NCBI RefSeq assembly: GCF_030386795.1
Contig: NZ_JANUQM010000001.1
Span: forward strand, 554,363 to 618,362
Direction of reading: 5' to 3'
Source: Streptomyces sp. S.PNR 29
GTDB lineage: Bacteria > Actinomycetota > Actinomycetes > Streptomycetales > Streptomycetaceae
DNA length: 64,000 bases
The position numbers were made by a program, and so were the translations under genes. Shown here piece after piece: positions 26,424 through 35,004 of the stretch (positions are counted from its first letter, which is position 1; every line of letters starts with the position of its first letter). The notes under the pieces were generated by a model, which had not been told where the DNA came from, did not search any database, and saw nothing but the letters and a program-made list of their open reading frames with translations.

Positions 26424-27521
26424 CTACTTGAGTTCGTCGGCGGTGAAGTAGCCGTCGGCGACCAGCACGTCGTAGTTGGTCTTGTCGACGCTCGTCGGCT
26501 GCAGCAAGGAGGCGGGCACGGCCTTGACGCCGTTGTTGTAACCGCTTCTGTCGTTGATCCACGGCCTCCTGTCGTTGAGTATGTCGTCGACCATGTCCGC
26601 GGCGGCCTCGGCGAGCCGGCGGACGTCCTTGTAGACGGTCTGCGACTGCTGACCCGCGATGATCGACTTCACCGAGGCAAGTTCGGCGTCCTGTCCGGTG
26701 ATGATCGGGAGGGGCTTGCTGCCGGAGCCGTAGCCGTCCGCCTTCAGCGCGGACAGGACGCCCCGGGAGATGCCGTCGTACGGCGACAGGACCGCGTCGA
26801 CCTTCTTGCTGCGGTACCACTTGGCGAGGACGCCGTTCATGCGCTTCTCCGCGGTGGGGCCGTCCCAGCGCAGCGTGGTGATCTGGTCGAGCGCGGTCTC
26901 GCCGGACGGGACGATCAGCTGCTTGCCGTCCAGGAACGGCTGCAGGAGCGCCATGGACCCCTTGAAGAAGTATTTGGTGTTGTTGTCGTCGGGGGAGCCG
27001 GCGAACAGCTCGATGTTGAACGGGCCCTTGCCGCGATCCAGGCCGAGCTTGTCGATGATGTAGCGGGCCTGGAGCCGGCCGACCATCTCGTTGTCGAAGG
27101 AGACGTAGTAGTCGACGTTCTTGGTGCCGAGGATGAGCCGGTCGTAGGAGACCACCAGGATCTTCGCGTCGGCGGCCTGTTGGAGCACGCCGTTCAGCGA
27201 CTTGGCGTCGATGGCCGCGATGATCAGTACGTCGACGCCCTGCTTGATCAGGTTCTCGATCTGCGCGACCTGGGTCTGCGGGTCGTCCTCGCCGTAGACC
27301 AGCTTGGTCTTGTATCCCTTGCCCTTCAGGTCCTCGACGACGCTCCTGCCGTCGGTGAGCCAGCGCTCGGAGGCCCGGGTCGGCATGGCGATGCCGACGG
27401 TGCCGCCCGGGGAACCGTACGCGGAGCTGCCCGCGGTGCTGCCCTGGCTGTCCTTTCCGCAGGCGGACAGGGAGAGGGCGAGGGAGGCGGCTCCAGCGAG
27501 GGCGGTTCTTCGGTTGAGCAT
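26424..27521 (-). CDS. Sugar ABC transporter substrate-binding lipoprotein (ChvE/XylF-like)
   Basis: 365 residues, ATG 27521 with AAGGA upstream. Lipobox LSLSAC at residues 16-21, so the mature protein begins at Cys21 and is anchored outside the membrane. Peripla_BP_4 fold: GIAMPTRASERWLTDGRS, QIENLIKQGVDVLIIAAIDA, LVVSYDRLI, and IITGQDAELASVKSI. Family members bind xylose, ribose, galactose or multiple monosaccharides. No permease or ATPase gene lies beside it, so it is an orphan component that may use a distant transporter or act as a sensor. Confidence 0.93.
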   Translation of the reverse strand: MLNRRTALAGAASLALSLSACGKDSQGSTAGSSAYGSPGGTVGIAMPTRASERWLTDGRSVVEDLKGKGYKTKLVYGEDDPQTQVAQIENLIKQGVDVLIIAAIDAKSLNGVLQQAADAKILVVSYDRLILGTKNVDYYVSFDNEMVGRLQARYIIDKLGLDRGKGPFNIELFAGSPDDNNTKYFFKGSMALLQPFLDGKQLIVPSGETALDQITTLRWDGPTAEKRMNGVLAKWYRSKKVDAVLSPYDGISRGVLSALKADGYGSGSKPLPIITGQDAELASVKSIIAGQQSQTVYKDVRRLAEAAADMVDDILNDRRPWINDRSGYNNGVKAVPASLLQPTSVDKTNYDVLVADGYFTADELK

Positions 27522-27989
27522 GGTGATCGTCCTTGTTCTTCGCGTCGTTGAGAGGTTGGCGGCGAATCAGATGTCGCGGGAAGACGGTGGAACGGGCCAG
27601 GAAGCCGGCGAGCAGGGCGAGGGCGAGCCGGCGTGCCGTACCCACTCCCCCGCAGACGGGAGGCGGGTGGATCCCCCTGGATCCGCACGTGGACGCCGAG
27701 GTCGGCTCAGTCGATCAGCGGCTCGCTGCGGCCCGGCACGACCTGTACGCACATCAGGCTGCGCCACGGCGTTCCGGCCACGTGTGTCCTGATTACGGCA
27801 CGTGTGTACTGATTCCGGCGATACACAGGGCGCTTGCCTTTCAAGCGTTCGACATGTCGTCACATGTTCGGAAGTTTGGCGCGACCCTAGAAGGGGGTGT
27901 GGGGGGTGTCAACGGTACGAACGGGAACGGTTACAGGAAGGTATGGAACGGCCGGAGTCCGGCGCGGGCAGAACCCGTATGGTTCCCCC
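27522..27989. other. Intergenic, no convincing gene
   Basis: Regulatory region of the binding-protein gene (leftward) and the cold-shock-like gene (rightward). A/T-richer stretch 27830-27950 probably contains promoters. No operator recognised. Confidence 0.4.
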
Positions 27990-28214
27990 ATGGTGACTGC
28001 GACTGTCCGCGAGTGGAGCGACGAGGAAGGGTGGGGCGTGCTCGACTCGCCCGAGACTCCGGGCGGCTGCTTCGGCCACTACTCCGACATCCAGACGACC
28101 GGCTTCCACACGCTGTCGCCCGGACAGCAGGTCGACCTCACCTGGGAAGCCCCTGGCTTCAAGCAGGACGGGTACGACTACCGTGCGGTGAGCATCGTGC
28201 CTCGGCCCGCCTGA
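27990..28214 (+). CDS. Small cold-shock-domain-like protein
   Basis: 74 residues from ATG 27990. VTATVREWSDEEGWGVLDSP matches RNP1 with GWGVL in place of GFGFI, and CFGHYSDIQTTGF replaces RNP2. GQQVDLTWEAPGFKQDGYDY follows. A divergent CSD protein of a kind common in Streptomyces; nucleic-acid binding is likely weaker because core aromatics differ. Ends 8 nt from the convergent ATP-grasp gene. Confidence 0.85.
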   Translation: MVTATVREWSDEEGWGVLDSPETPGGCFGHYSDIQTTGFHTLSPGQQVDLTWEAPGFKQDGYDYRAVSIVPRPA

Positions 28215-28221
28215 CACCCGC

Positions 28222-29529
28222 TCACCGGCAGAGCGCTTCCAGAGCCTGTGCTCGTTCGCGCGCGATGTCCAGGGTCTCCGCGACCACCACGTACCTGATC
28301 GTGCCGACCGAGGGGTTGAACGGCATGGCGAGGACCACGCCTGTCCGGGACGCGGCATCGTAGGCGAGCCCGGAGTCCTCAAGCAGTCGGACGCCGGCCC
28401 GGAAGGAGGGGACCTCCCAGCCGTCGATCTCCAGCAGAACCCGGGCCTCGGCGTAGTCCGCTCCCACGATGTGCCTGCCGATGATCTCGTAGATGTGCGT
28501 CGACCCGGTGATCCTGCCGTTGTACTCGGTGAAGAGGACCTGACCCTGCTGCGTGATGATCGCGTCAGCGCTCAGCAGCCCCCGGTAGCCCATGGCCCGC
28601 AGTGCCTCGGCCAGCCGCCGCCCGCCGTCGAGCAGGTCGGAGGTCATCTCCGGTTTGAGGCCGGGCGGGGGGATGATTTCCGCCTTCGCCATGGGCGCCG
28701 AGACCATCTCGCCCTGCCCGGCGCAGTCCACGGCGTCGTCGGTGATGGAGAACTCGGCGAAGACCGCCTGGCTGCCCGGAAAGTAGCGCTCGGCGACGAA
28801 CCGGCTCCGGCCCCGGCTGGTGAGCCAGTCCCAGCGCTCCGCCAGATAGGTGTGCAGCGCGGGCCGGTCGGCCAGGACCACGGACCGCTGCGCGCCCACC
28901 GGGGTGACACCCTCGACAGCGCTGATGATCTCGTTGCCGCGTCCGCCGACCCGTAGATCCTGCTTGAGGATGACGGGGCCGTCGTCGAGCAGCCCGCTGA
29001 TCAGCTCTTCGGCCTCCCGCCGGGTCGCGCAGACACCGCCCGCCGGCACCGGGGCTCCGACCCCGGCGGCGACGGCCCGGAAGGCAGCCTTGCTGTTGGC
29101 CAGTTGACCCCCGCCCTGATCGATGAACCCGTACCCGGACAACGCGCCGGAGGCGTCGAGGGACCGGGCCAGGGCGGCGACCGCCTCGTCGGGATGGAGG
29201 GAGAGCACCTGGTCGATGGTGCGTCCGGCGAGGGCCGCACGCAGGTCGGCGAGGAAGTCGTGGTTCATCAGCCGGTCGGCTGTGAGCACACTCGTTCCAA
29301 GACGGCCGGAGGGCGGTACGACGACCCGGAGAGTCGAGCGCCGGGTGCCGGTCATCGCGGTGACGTAGTCGAGGTAGTCGTCCTCGGGCATCGACGTCAT
29401 CACGAGCACGTCGTCGTCCCGGGCGAACCAGACCAGGCGCTGTGCCCACCACCCGTTCTTCTTCAGCCTCGCGTCTGCCACGCCGGCCAGATCCTCGATG
29501 AAGTCGTTGGCGACGAGCAGCCTGACCAT
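28222..29529 (-). CDS. ATP-grasp peptide ligase, PGM1-like
   Basis: 435 residues from ATG 29529, chosen for GGAGGAG 7 nt upstream; GTG 29589 overlapping the P450 stop is also open. Residues about 1-150 look like the pre-ATP-grasp domain found in PGM1-type ligases. The ATP-grasp core follows: nucleotide-binding Lys in VILKQDLRVGGRGNEI and the Mg-ligand Glu/Asn in VLFTEYNGRITGSTHIYEI. PGM1 (pheganomycin) and relatives in resorcinomycin and ketomemicin clusters join a guanidino acid carboxylate to an amine, in pheganomycin the N terminus of a ribosomal peptide. Last gene of an operon with an amidinotransferase, which makes the same role likely. Substrates unproven. Confidence 0.85.
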   Translation of the reverse strand: MVRLLVANDFIEDLAGVADARLKKNGWWAQRLVWFARDDDVLVMTSMPEDDYLDYVTAMTGTRRSTLRVVVPPSGRLGTSVLTADRLMNHDFLADLRAALAGRTIDQVLSLHPDEAVAALARSLDASGALSGYGFIDQGGGQLANSKAAFRAVAAGVGAPVPAGGVCATRREAEELISGLLDDGPVILKQDLRVGGRGNEIISAVEGVTPVGAQRSVVLADRPALHTYLAERWDWLTSRGRSRFVAERYFPGSQAVFAEFSITDDAVDCAGQGEMVSAPMAKAEIIPPPGLKPEMTSDLLDGGRRLAEALRAMGYRGLLSADAIITQQGQVLFTEYNGRITGSTHIYEIIGRHIVGADYAEARVLLEIDGWEVPSFRAGVRLLEDSGLAYDAASRTGVVLAMPFNPSVGTIRYVVVAETLDIARERAQALEALCR

Positions 29530-29585
29530 GGTCGTTCTCCTCCGGTAGTCGAAAGCGTGCGCCGTACGGTCGTGAGCACCGGGGG

Positions 29586-30791
29586 TCACCAGGCGACGGG
29601 GAGGTGATGCGCCCCGTAGAAGCCCATGTCGTCGAACATGGGGACCTCTTCCGGTCGCACGGTGAGATGCAGGTCCGGGAACCGCTGGAACAGAGCCGCG
29701 TATCCGACCTCAAGCTCCAGACGGGCCAGATGCTGACCGATGCATCGATGTATGCCGTGGCCGAAAGCGAGGTGCGACTTCCTCGGCCGCCGGATGTCGA
29801 GTTCGTCAGGGCGGTCGAACCGGTCGGGGTCCCGGTTGGCGGCGGGCAGAGAGACCGTCACGCTCTCTCCGGCCCTGATGAGACGGCCGTCCAGCTCCAC
29901 GTCGACCAGAGGTGTCCTGGGGACGCCGAACTGGAAGATGGTCAGATAGCGGAGGAGTTCTTCCACCGCGTCGACGACAAGACCGTCGTCCGCACGGAAC
30001 GCCGCCAGCTGGTCGGGGCGGCAGAGCAGTACGAAGGCCCCCAGGCCGAGCATGCTCGCCACCGTCTCATGGCCCGCGGTCAGCAGAAGCACCGAGAGCC
30101 CTGCGAGTTCGTCGTGGCTCAGCCGGCCGCTCGCCACCAGTGCGCTCAGCAGATCGTCCGCGGGTACGGACCGCTTACGTTCGATCAGTCGCAGGAGGTA
30201 CGCGGTGAGTTCCCGCATCGCGGCTTCGCCTTCAGCGGCACTGGCCTGCAGACTGAACAGCGTCGTGCTGTTGCGCTGGAACTGCTCCCGGTCCGCGTAG
30301 GGAACGCCGAGCAGCTCGCAGATGACCAGCGACGGGGCGGGGAGCGCGAAGGCCTCCACCAGGTCAGCGGGCGGGCCCTGCTCCTCCATGGTGTCGAGGC
30401 ACGCGGCGAAGACACGTTCGGCCGCCGGCCGCAGCAGGGTCATCCGGCGCGCACCGAAGTGTCCGGAGAGCAGCCTGCGGAACCGTGTGTGCTCCGGGGC
30501 GTCCATGTCGACCATCCACCCGGGAAGGGCGGGTTGACCGATGAAGGGGTCCGCTCCCGGCCGGGGCACGGGGACGCGTTTGAACTCGGACCGTGCGCTG
30601 AAGCGCCGATCGGCCAGGACCGAGCAGGAGAGCTCGTAGCCGGTCACCAGCCAGCCGACGTGCCCGTCCGGGTAGACAAGCCGACGCACGGGCTCCTGCT
30701 CGCGGTACTCCCGCAGCTGCGGCGGGGGGTCGAACGGGTTGCTCCGCACCGTGGGCAGGCGCACGGGGGGACTCGACGGCGTCGCACTCAC
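29586..30791 (-). CDS. Cytochrome P450
   Basis: 401 residues, GTG 30791, overlapping the methyltransferase stop by 4 nt. I-helix oxygen motif LLTAGHETVASM, K-helix EELLRYL (ExxR), and heme loop FGHGIHRCIGQHLA with the axial Cys. Typical soluble Streptomyces class I P450; it needs a ferredoxin encoded elsewhere. Likely hydroxylates the amino-acid building block or the peptide made by this cluster. Confidence 0.95.
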   Translation of the reverse strand: MSATPSSPPVRLPTVRSNPFDPPPQLREYREQEPVRRLVYPDGHVGWLVTGYELSCSVLADRRFSARSEFKRVPVPRPGADPFIGQPALPGWMVDMDAPEHTRFRRLLSGHFGARRMTLLRPAAERVFAACLDTMEEQGPPADLVEAFALPAPSLVICELLGVPYADREQFQRNSTTLFSLQASAAEGEAAMRELTAYLLRLIERKRSVPADDLLSALVASGRLSHDELAGLSVLLLTAGHETVASMLGLGAFVLLCRPDQLAAFRADDGLVVDAVEELLRYLTIFQFGVPRTPLVDVELDGRLIRAGESVTVSLPAANRDPDRFDRPDELDIRRPRKSHLAFGHGIHRCIGQHLARLELEVGYAALFQRFPDLHLTVRPEEVPMFDDMGFYGAHHLPVAW

Positions 30792-31834
30792 TTCTTCGTT
30801 CCTGTGATCAACCCGTGCTCATAGGGCAGACCCGTGATCGACTTCACGTCGACGCAGCCCACCTGTGACAGCCACTTCTCGTAGTCCTCGGTCGGATAGG
30901 CCATGCCCTGTCCGGTGGCGAGGACGTTCAGATAGAGCGACAGCCGGGCGGAGTAGACGCCTCGGCGCTCGCCGTCCAGCGCGTTGAACCCGTAGAGGAC
31001 GATCTTGCCGCCGGGGGTCAGTGCGTCGAAGGCCTTCCGGAGGAGTTCGACGATCTGCTGCTCGGAGAACACCTCCAGTACGTGACTGAAGAGGACCGTG
31101 TCCATGCCGCGCGGGAAGCTGTCGGCGAAGAGGTCGCCCGGATGGAACCTCACCGGCCGGCCGGTGCCGGGGTCCGGCTGGGCGTCCTGGGCGAGCTGGG
31201 TCACGCTCGGCAGGTCGAAGACGGTGATCTCGGTCTCCGGAAAGCGTGCCGCGAGGCGGGTGGCGGTGGTCCCGTCCCCGCCCCCCACGTCGAGGAGGCG
31301 CCTGACCCCGGCCAGTTCGATGTTGTCCAGGAGCCCGTCGAGGGACCGCAAGGTGAAGGCCGCCATGGACCTGTGCAGCACTTCCTCGGCCTGGGAGTCG
31401 TGCGACAGGCGTTGGTAGAGGGTCGGCTCGGTGCCCGGGTGACGGTCGAGGGCGGTGTTCCGTCCCTCGCGCAGGGCGACGGTCGTCTCCGCGAACGCCG
31501 GGTAGTAGATCTTCTGCCAGCCGAGCAGGATGTGCTTCCAGCTGTCGGCGCCGTCCGGCACGAGGAGTTGCTCGGCGGCGGCGGAGTTCGCGTAGCCCGA
31601 CTCGTGCAGCTCGATCAGCTCGGTGGCGCAGAGTGCGTGCAGGAGGACGCGCATCTTGTGAGGCTGGATGCCGACGTACTCCCGGATCTGGTCGAACGAG
31701 GAATGCGGCGAGCGGTGCAGGAACGAGAAGATGTCGAACTCCAGCGCGGCCACAACGGCGTTGAACAGCGCGGGGCCATTGACGATCAGGTCGAAGCGGT
31801 CGATGACGCGATCGGTCTCTGCGGAGTCTTTCAC
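30788..31834 (-). CDS. SAM-dependent O-methyltransferase (Methyltransf_2 type)
   Basis: 348 residues from GTG 31834 (AAGGAG about 10 nt upstream; the open frame extends far upstream but lacks support). The N-terminal winged-helix dimerisation domain includes MRVLLHALCATELIELHESG. The SAM fold has LLDVGGGDGTTATRLA, FDLPSV and FHPGDLF, then LFSHVLEVFSEQQIVELL and LTPGGKIVLYGF. This type usually methylates oxygen, sometimes nitrogen or carbon, of small molecules. It resembles neither the N,N-dimethyltransferases of linaridins nor RiPP N-terminal methylases, so it probably acts on a building block. Coupled to the P450. Confidence 0.88.
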   Translation of the reverse strand: MKDSAETDRVIDRFDLIVNGPALFNAVVAALEFDIFSFLHRSPHSSFDQIREYVGIQPHKMRVLLHALCATELIELHESGYANSAAAEQLLVPDGADSWKHILLGWQKIYYPAFAETTVALREGRNTALDRHPGTEPTLYQRLSHDSQAEEVLHRSMAAFTLRSLDGLLDNIELAGVRRLLDVGGGDGTTATRLAARFPETEITVFDLPSVTQLAQDAQPDPGTGRPVRFHPGDLFADSFPRGMDTVLFSHVLEVFSEQQIVELLRKAFDALTPGGKIVLYGFNALDGERRGVYSARLSLYLNVLATGQGMAYPTEDYEKWLSQVGCVDVKSITGLPYEHGLITGTKK

Positions 31835-31932
31835 TGCCCTGGTCACTCCTTCGCGAGGTGGGGGTGTCCGGCGTCGCCGGTGAAGGACTGCGCCCACGGG
31901 TCGGTCGGCGACCAGGCGAAAGTGCGCAGTCG

Positions 31933-33072
31933 TCAGCTGAGGTAGTCCTCGGGGCCGGCGTCCCGGACGGTGTCGAGGGTGAAGCAGTGGAAGCCGCCGC
32001 CGAATATGCGGCGGTGGCGGTGGCGTACCGGCACCACGGTGAACCCGTGCTGCTCCAAGGTGCGCATGAGTTCCGGACATGCCTCGTTCACGAGGACCGT
32101 GTCGGGGTCGACGGAGAGCACGTTGAGGTCGATGTACGGGCTGGTGAGGACCAGATCGTCGTCCTCGTACCGAGGGAAGTTGCTGTCCGTGGGCTCCGGC
32201 GGAACGATCATGTCCCACCTGCGCAGCGGCCCGGGCAGGAAGTCGGCCACCGCCTTGGAGCGCACCAGCAGTTTCCCGGGGCGCAACGCCAGGATCATGC
32301 TGTCGATGTGGCTGTCGCTCAGCCGGTACGTCCGGTGGATGCGGAAGCGACCGCGCAGGTGGCGTTCGAGCCAGTCGCAGGCCAGGGCATGGTTGGCGTT
32401 GGAGACGTTGACCAGCAGGTCACGTCCGAGGCGCAGGCACTGCGCGCCGTCGAACATCATCTCGTGCCCGACGTCGTACGCGGACGGCTGTTCGTCGGCG
32501 ATCGGCTCCATGGGGCCGCCGACGGTGGTGCTCCTGGCGTAGGAGAGGTCGAAGGACGCGTCGGTCATCAGCGGCCGCGGCATCACGGTCCAGCGGGCTC
32601 CCTGCCGGAAGTAGTCGGCGAAGACCGGCGTCAGGAACTGGGTCTCGAAGTACCGGGACCGGATCATCGGCGGCGTCTCGATGATCTCGTCGCCGGCGAT
32701 CAGGGTGTTGTCCCTGATGTTCAGGGGCGGGACCACGGCCGCGGACCAGTCCAGCGTGCGCACTTCGACGGTGTCCTTCGCCAGTGGCATCGGACGGTGC
32801 ACCTTCACGGACAGCGACTCCAGCGCCGAGACGATTCCTTCGATGTCCTCGGTCAGTTCGTCGACGTAGCGCTGTTTGATCCGCGATTTCCCCGACGCTT
32901 CCCCGGTGTCGTCCCTGGCGGAGAGCCGGGGGTAATACCACTCCGAGCGGGAAATGTTGTCGTGAAAGAACAAGTCGAACGAGAGCTCTCGCTCGTGGGA
33001 GGTGTATCCGTCCGCCGATCCGACGATTATCTCCTTGAGCGGCGACCATTCATCGAAGCTGTTGAGCAGCAT
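31933..33072 (-). CDS. L-arginine:amine amidinotransferase
   Basis: 379 residues from ATG 33072 (GAGGAG about 10 nt upstream). All catalytic features of the AGAT/StrB1 family are visible: Asp in MFDGAQCLRLGRDLLVNVSN, His in LSDSHIDSMILALRPG, and the nucleophilic Cys near the C terminus in FGGGFHCFTLD. The enzyme transfers the amidino group of arginine to an amine, releasing ornithine. In pheganomycin, resorcinomycin and ketomemicin clusters such an enzyme makes a guanidino acid that a PGM1-type ligase then couples. Here the ligase lies three genes downstream in the same direction. The acceptor is unknown. This gene predicts a guanidino group in the product. Confidence 0.93.
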   Translation of the reverse strand: MLLNSFDEWSPLKEIIVGSADGYTSHERELSFDLFFHDNISRSEWYYPRLSARDDTGEASGKSRIKQRYVDELTEDIEGIVSALESLSVKVHRPMPLAKDTVEVRTLDWSAAVVPPLNIRDNTLIAGDEIIETPPMIRSRYFETQFLTPVFADYFRQGARWTVMPRPLMTDASFDLSYARSTTVGGPMEPIADEQPSAYDVGHEMMFDGAQCLRLGRDLLVNVSNANHALACDWLERHLRGRFRIHRTYRLSDSHIDSMILALRPGKLLVRSKAVADFLPGPLRRWDMIVPPEPTDSNFPRYEDDDLVLTSPYIDLNVLSVDPDTVLVNEACPELMRTLEQHGFTVVPVRHRHRRIFGGGFHCFTLDTVRDAGPEDYLS

Positions 33073-33243
33073 TGCAGCCGATCTCCTCACGTACGACGGA
33101 CCATGACTCGTCAGAGCTGCGAATATGTGGCGCCGCGATTCAGTACGCTAATCGATCAAGGCGTGACAGTACATACAACTAAAGGTTTACCGGCGGGCGG
33201 ACAGGCGGTCGCCGGAACCTTGGTGACGACCCGCCCGGCGGCT
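33073..33243 (-). promoter_or_regulatory. Possible internal promoter region before the amidinotransferase
   Basis: 171 nt between the exporter and biosynthetic genes, with an A/T-rich part (33140-33190) unusual for this genome, so a separate leftward promoter is plausible. No convincing -10/-35 pair was identified. Confidence 0.3.
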
Positions 33244-35004
33244 TCAGCCGTGAGGGCCCCGGCCGTGCCAGGAGTGCCACAGGGCCGCGTAGTGGCCGCC
33301 CTGACGGACCAGCTCGTCGTGGCGGCCCAGCTCGGCGATGCGCCCGTCCACCATGACGGCCACCCGGTCGGCGTCATGAGCGGTGTGCAGCCTGTGCGCG
33401 ATCGCGATGACCGTCCGGCCGTCGAGCGCCGCAGCCACCGACCGCTCCAGCTGCCGTGCCGTACGGGGCACGATCAGTGAGGTGGCCTCGTCCAGCACGA
33501 GAGTGTGCGGGTCCGCCAGGATGATGCGGGCCAGGGCCAGTTGCTGGGACTGGGCCGGTGACAGCTCGACGCCACCGGATCCCACCTCGGTGTCGAGGCC
33601 GACGTCGGCGGCCCAGCCCCAGGCCCCGACCGCCTCCAGCGCTGCTCGCAGATCGCTGTCCCGGGCGTCGGGCGCGGCCATGATCAGGTTGTCCCGGAGC
33701 GTGCCCTGGAAGACGTGCTGCTCCTGGGTGACCAGGGCGACCTCCCGGCGGAGTCCCTGCAGCGGCAGCTCCACCAGCGGTTTGCCTCCGACGGCGACCA
33801 CGCCTTCGCGGGGCGCGTGGATCCCGGCGAGCAGGCGGCCCAGGGTGGACTTCCCCGCGCCCGAGGGGCCCACGATCGCCAGCCGCTCGCCCTGTACGAC
33901 CTCCAGGTCGATGCCGTGGAGGACCTCGTGCCCCTCCCGGTAGGCGTAGCTCACGCCCTTCACCGTGATGCCCCGGCCGTCGGACCGGGGACGAGCGGAC
34001 CGGTCCGGACCGGGGGTGGTCGCCTGCGCGTCGGCGACGGCCTGGGAGACCCCGAGGACTCTCGCCATCGACGCACCGCCGACCTGGAGTTCGTCCAGCC
34101 AGAACAGCAACCGGTCCACAGGTTCGAGTAGTTGCTGGACGTAGAGAACTGCCGCGGTGACCGCGGACAGGGTCACCCGGCCGTGGATGTAGAACATGCC
34201 TCCGAAGATGATGGTGGCGACGACCGGCATGGCGTAGGCGGTGTCGGAGATCGGCAGATAGACCGTGCGCAGCCTGAGGGTGTAGCGCTCGGCCGCGTAG
34301 GAGTGCGCGATGTCGTCGTCGACCCGCTGGGCTCGGCGGTTCCCGAAGCCGAACGCCTCGACCGTGCGGGCCCCCTCCACGGTTTCGGTCAAGCCGTCGG
34401 TCAGTGCCGAGTAGGAGGCGGCCTGCCGAAGGTAGCCCGCCCGCGCCCGCGCGAGGTACCAGCGGGTCGCCGCCCACAGGACGGGGACCGCGACGAGGCA
34501 GGGCAGGGTCAGCAGCGGGCCTGTCAGCAGCAGCGCCCCCAGGGTGAGGACGATGGTCATGAGTGCCGTGAAGGCGTCGGGTATGGCCAGCCGCACGGTG
34601 CGGGAGAGCATGTCCACGTCCCTGGTGGACCGGGTCACCAGGTCGCCGGTGCCCGCGCGCTCGACGGTCGGCAGGGGCAGCGCCAGTACCGCGTCGACGA
34701 ACTCCTCCCGCATTTCGGCCAGGACCCGCTCTCCCAGCTTCGCCGATGCGTACATCGCCGTCCTGATCAGGACGGCCTGGACGCAGACCGCCGCGATGAT
34801 CAGCAGGGTGATCCGGTCGACGTGGTCGACACCGTCACCCACCTCCCCCACGAGCACGCCGACCAGCCGCGGGGCGACCAGCCCGAAGAGCGTGGCGAGA
34901 CCGTACAGTCCTACACAGACGGCCAGTTGACGTGGGTGGCGCAGCGCGAGCCGCCAGGCGTACGCGTGCACGTGCCTCGCCGACGCGACGGGCAGTGGAC
35001 TCAC
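33244..35004 (-). CDS. ABC exporter half-transporter with intact Walker motifs
   Basis: 586 residues, GTG 35004, overlapping the partner gene by 4 nt. Six-helix exporter domain (1-320), then an ATPase domain. Walker A IVGPSGAGKSTLGRLL and Walker B TLVLDEATS are canonical. The signature is degenerate, ELSPAQSQQLALARI in place of LSGGQ. The partner shows the reverse pattern, so together they form an asymmetric heterodimer with one working ATP site. Probably exports the cluster product and provides self-protection. No C39 peptidase domain, so leader removal is done elsewhere. Confidence 0.93.
   Translation of the reverse strand: MSPLPVASARHVHAYAWRLALRHPRQLAVCVGLYGLATLFGLVAPRLVGVLVGEVGDGVDHVDRITLLIIAAVCVQAVLIRTAMYASAKLGERVLAEMREEFVDAVLALPLPTVERAGTGDLVTRSTRDVDMLSRTVRLAIPDAFTALMTIVLTLGALLLTGPLLTLPCLVAVPVLWAATRWYLARARAGYLRQAASYSALTDGLTETVEGARTVEAFGFGNRRAQRVDDDIAHSYAAERYTLRLRTVYLPISDTAYAMPVVATIIFGGMFYIHGRVTLSAVTAAVLYVQQLLEPVDRLLFWLDELQVGGASMARVLGVSQAVADAQATTPGPDRSARPRSDGRGITVKGVSYAYREGHEVLHGIDLEVVQGERLAIVGPSGAGKSTLGRLLAGIHAPREGVVAVGGKPLVELPLQGLRREVALVTQEQHVFQGTLRDNLIMAAPDARDSDLRAALEAVGAWGWAADVGLDTEVGSGGVELSPAQSQQLALARIILADPHTLVLDEATSLIVPRTARQLERSVAAALDGRTVIAIAHRLHTAHDADRVAVMVDGRIAELGRHDELVRQGGHYAALWHSWHGRGPHG

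Noticed and set aside
28222..33072. Pheganomycin or resorcinomycin cluster
   Set aside because: Amidinotransferase and ligase match in type, but the genes for the dihydroxyphenylglycine unit are missing and split-NRPS and lanthipeptide genes are present instead.
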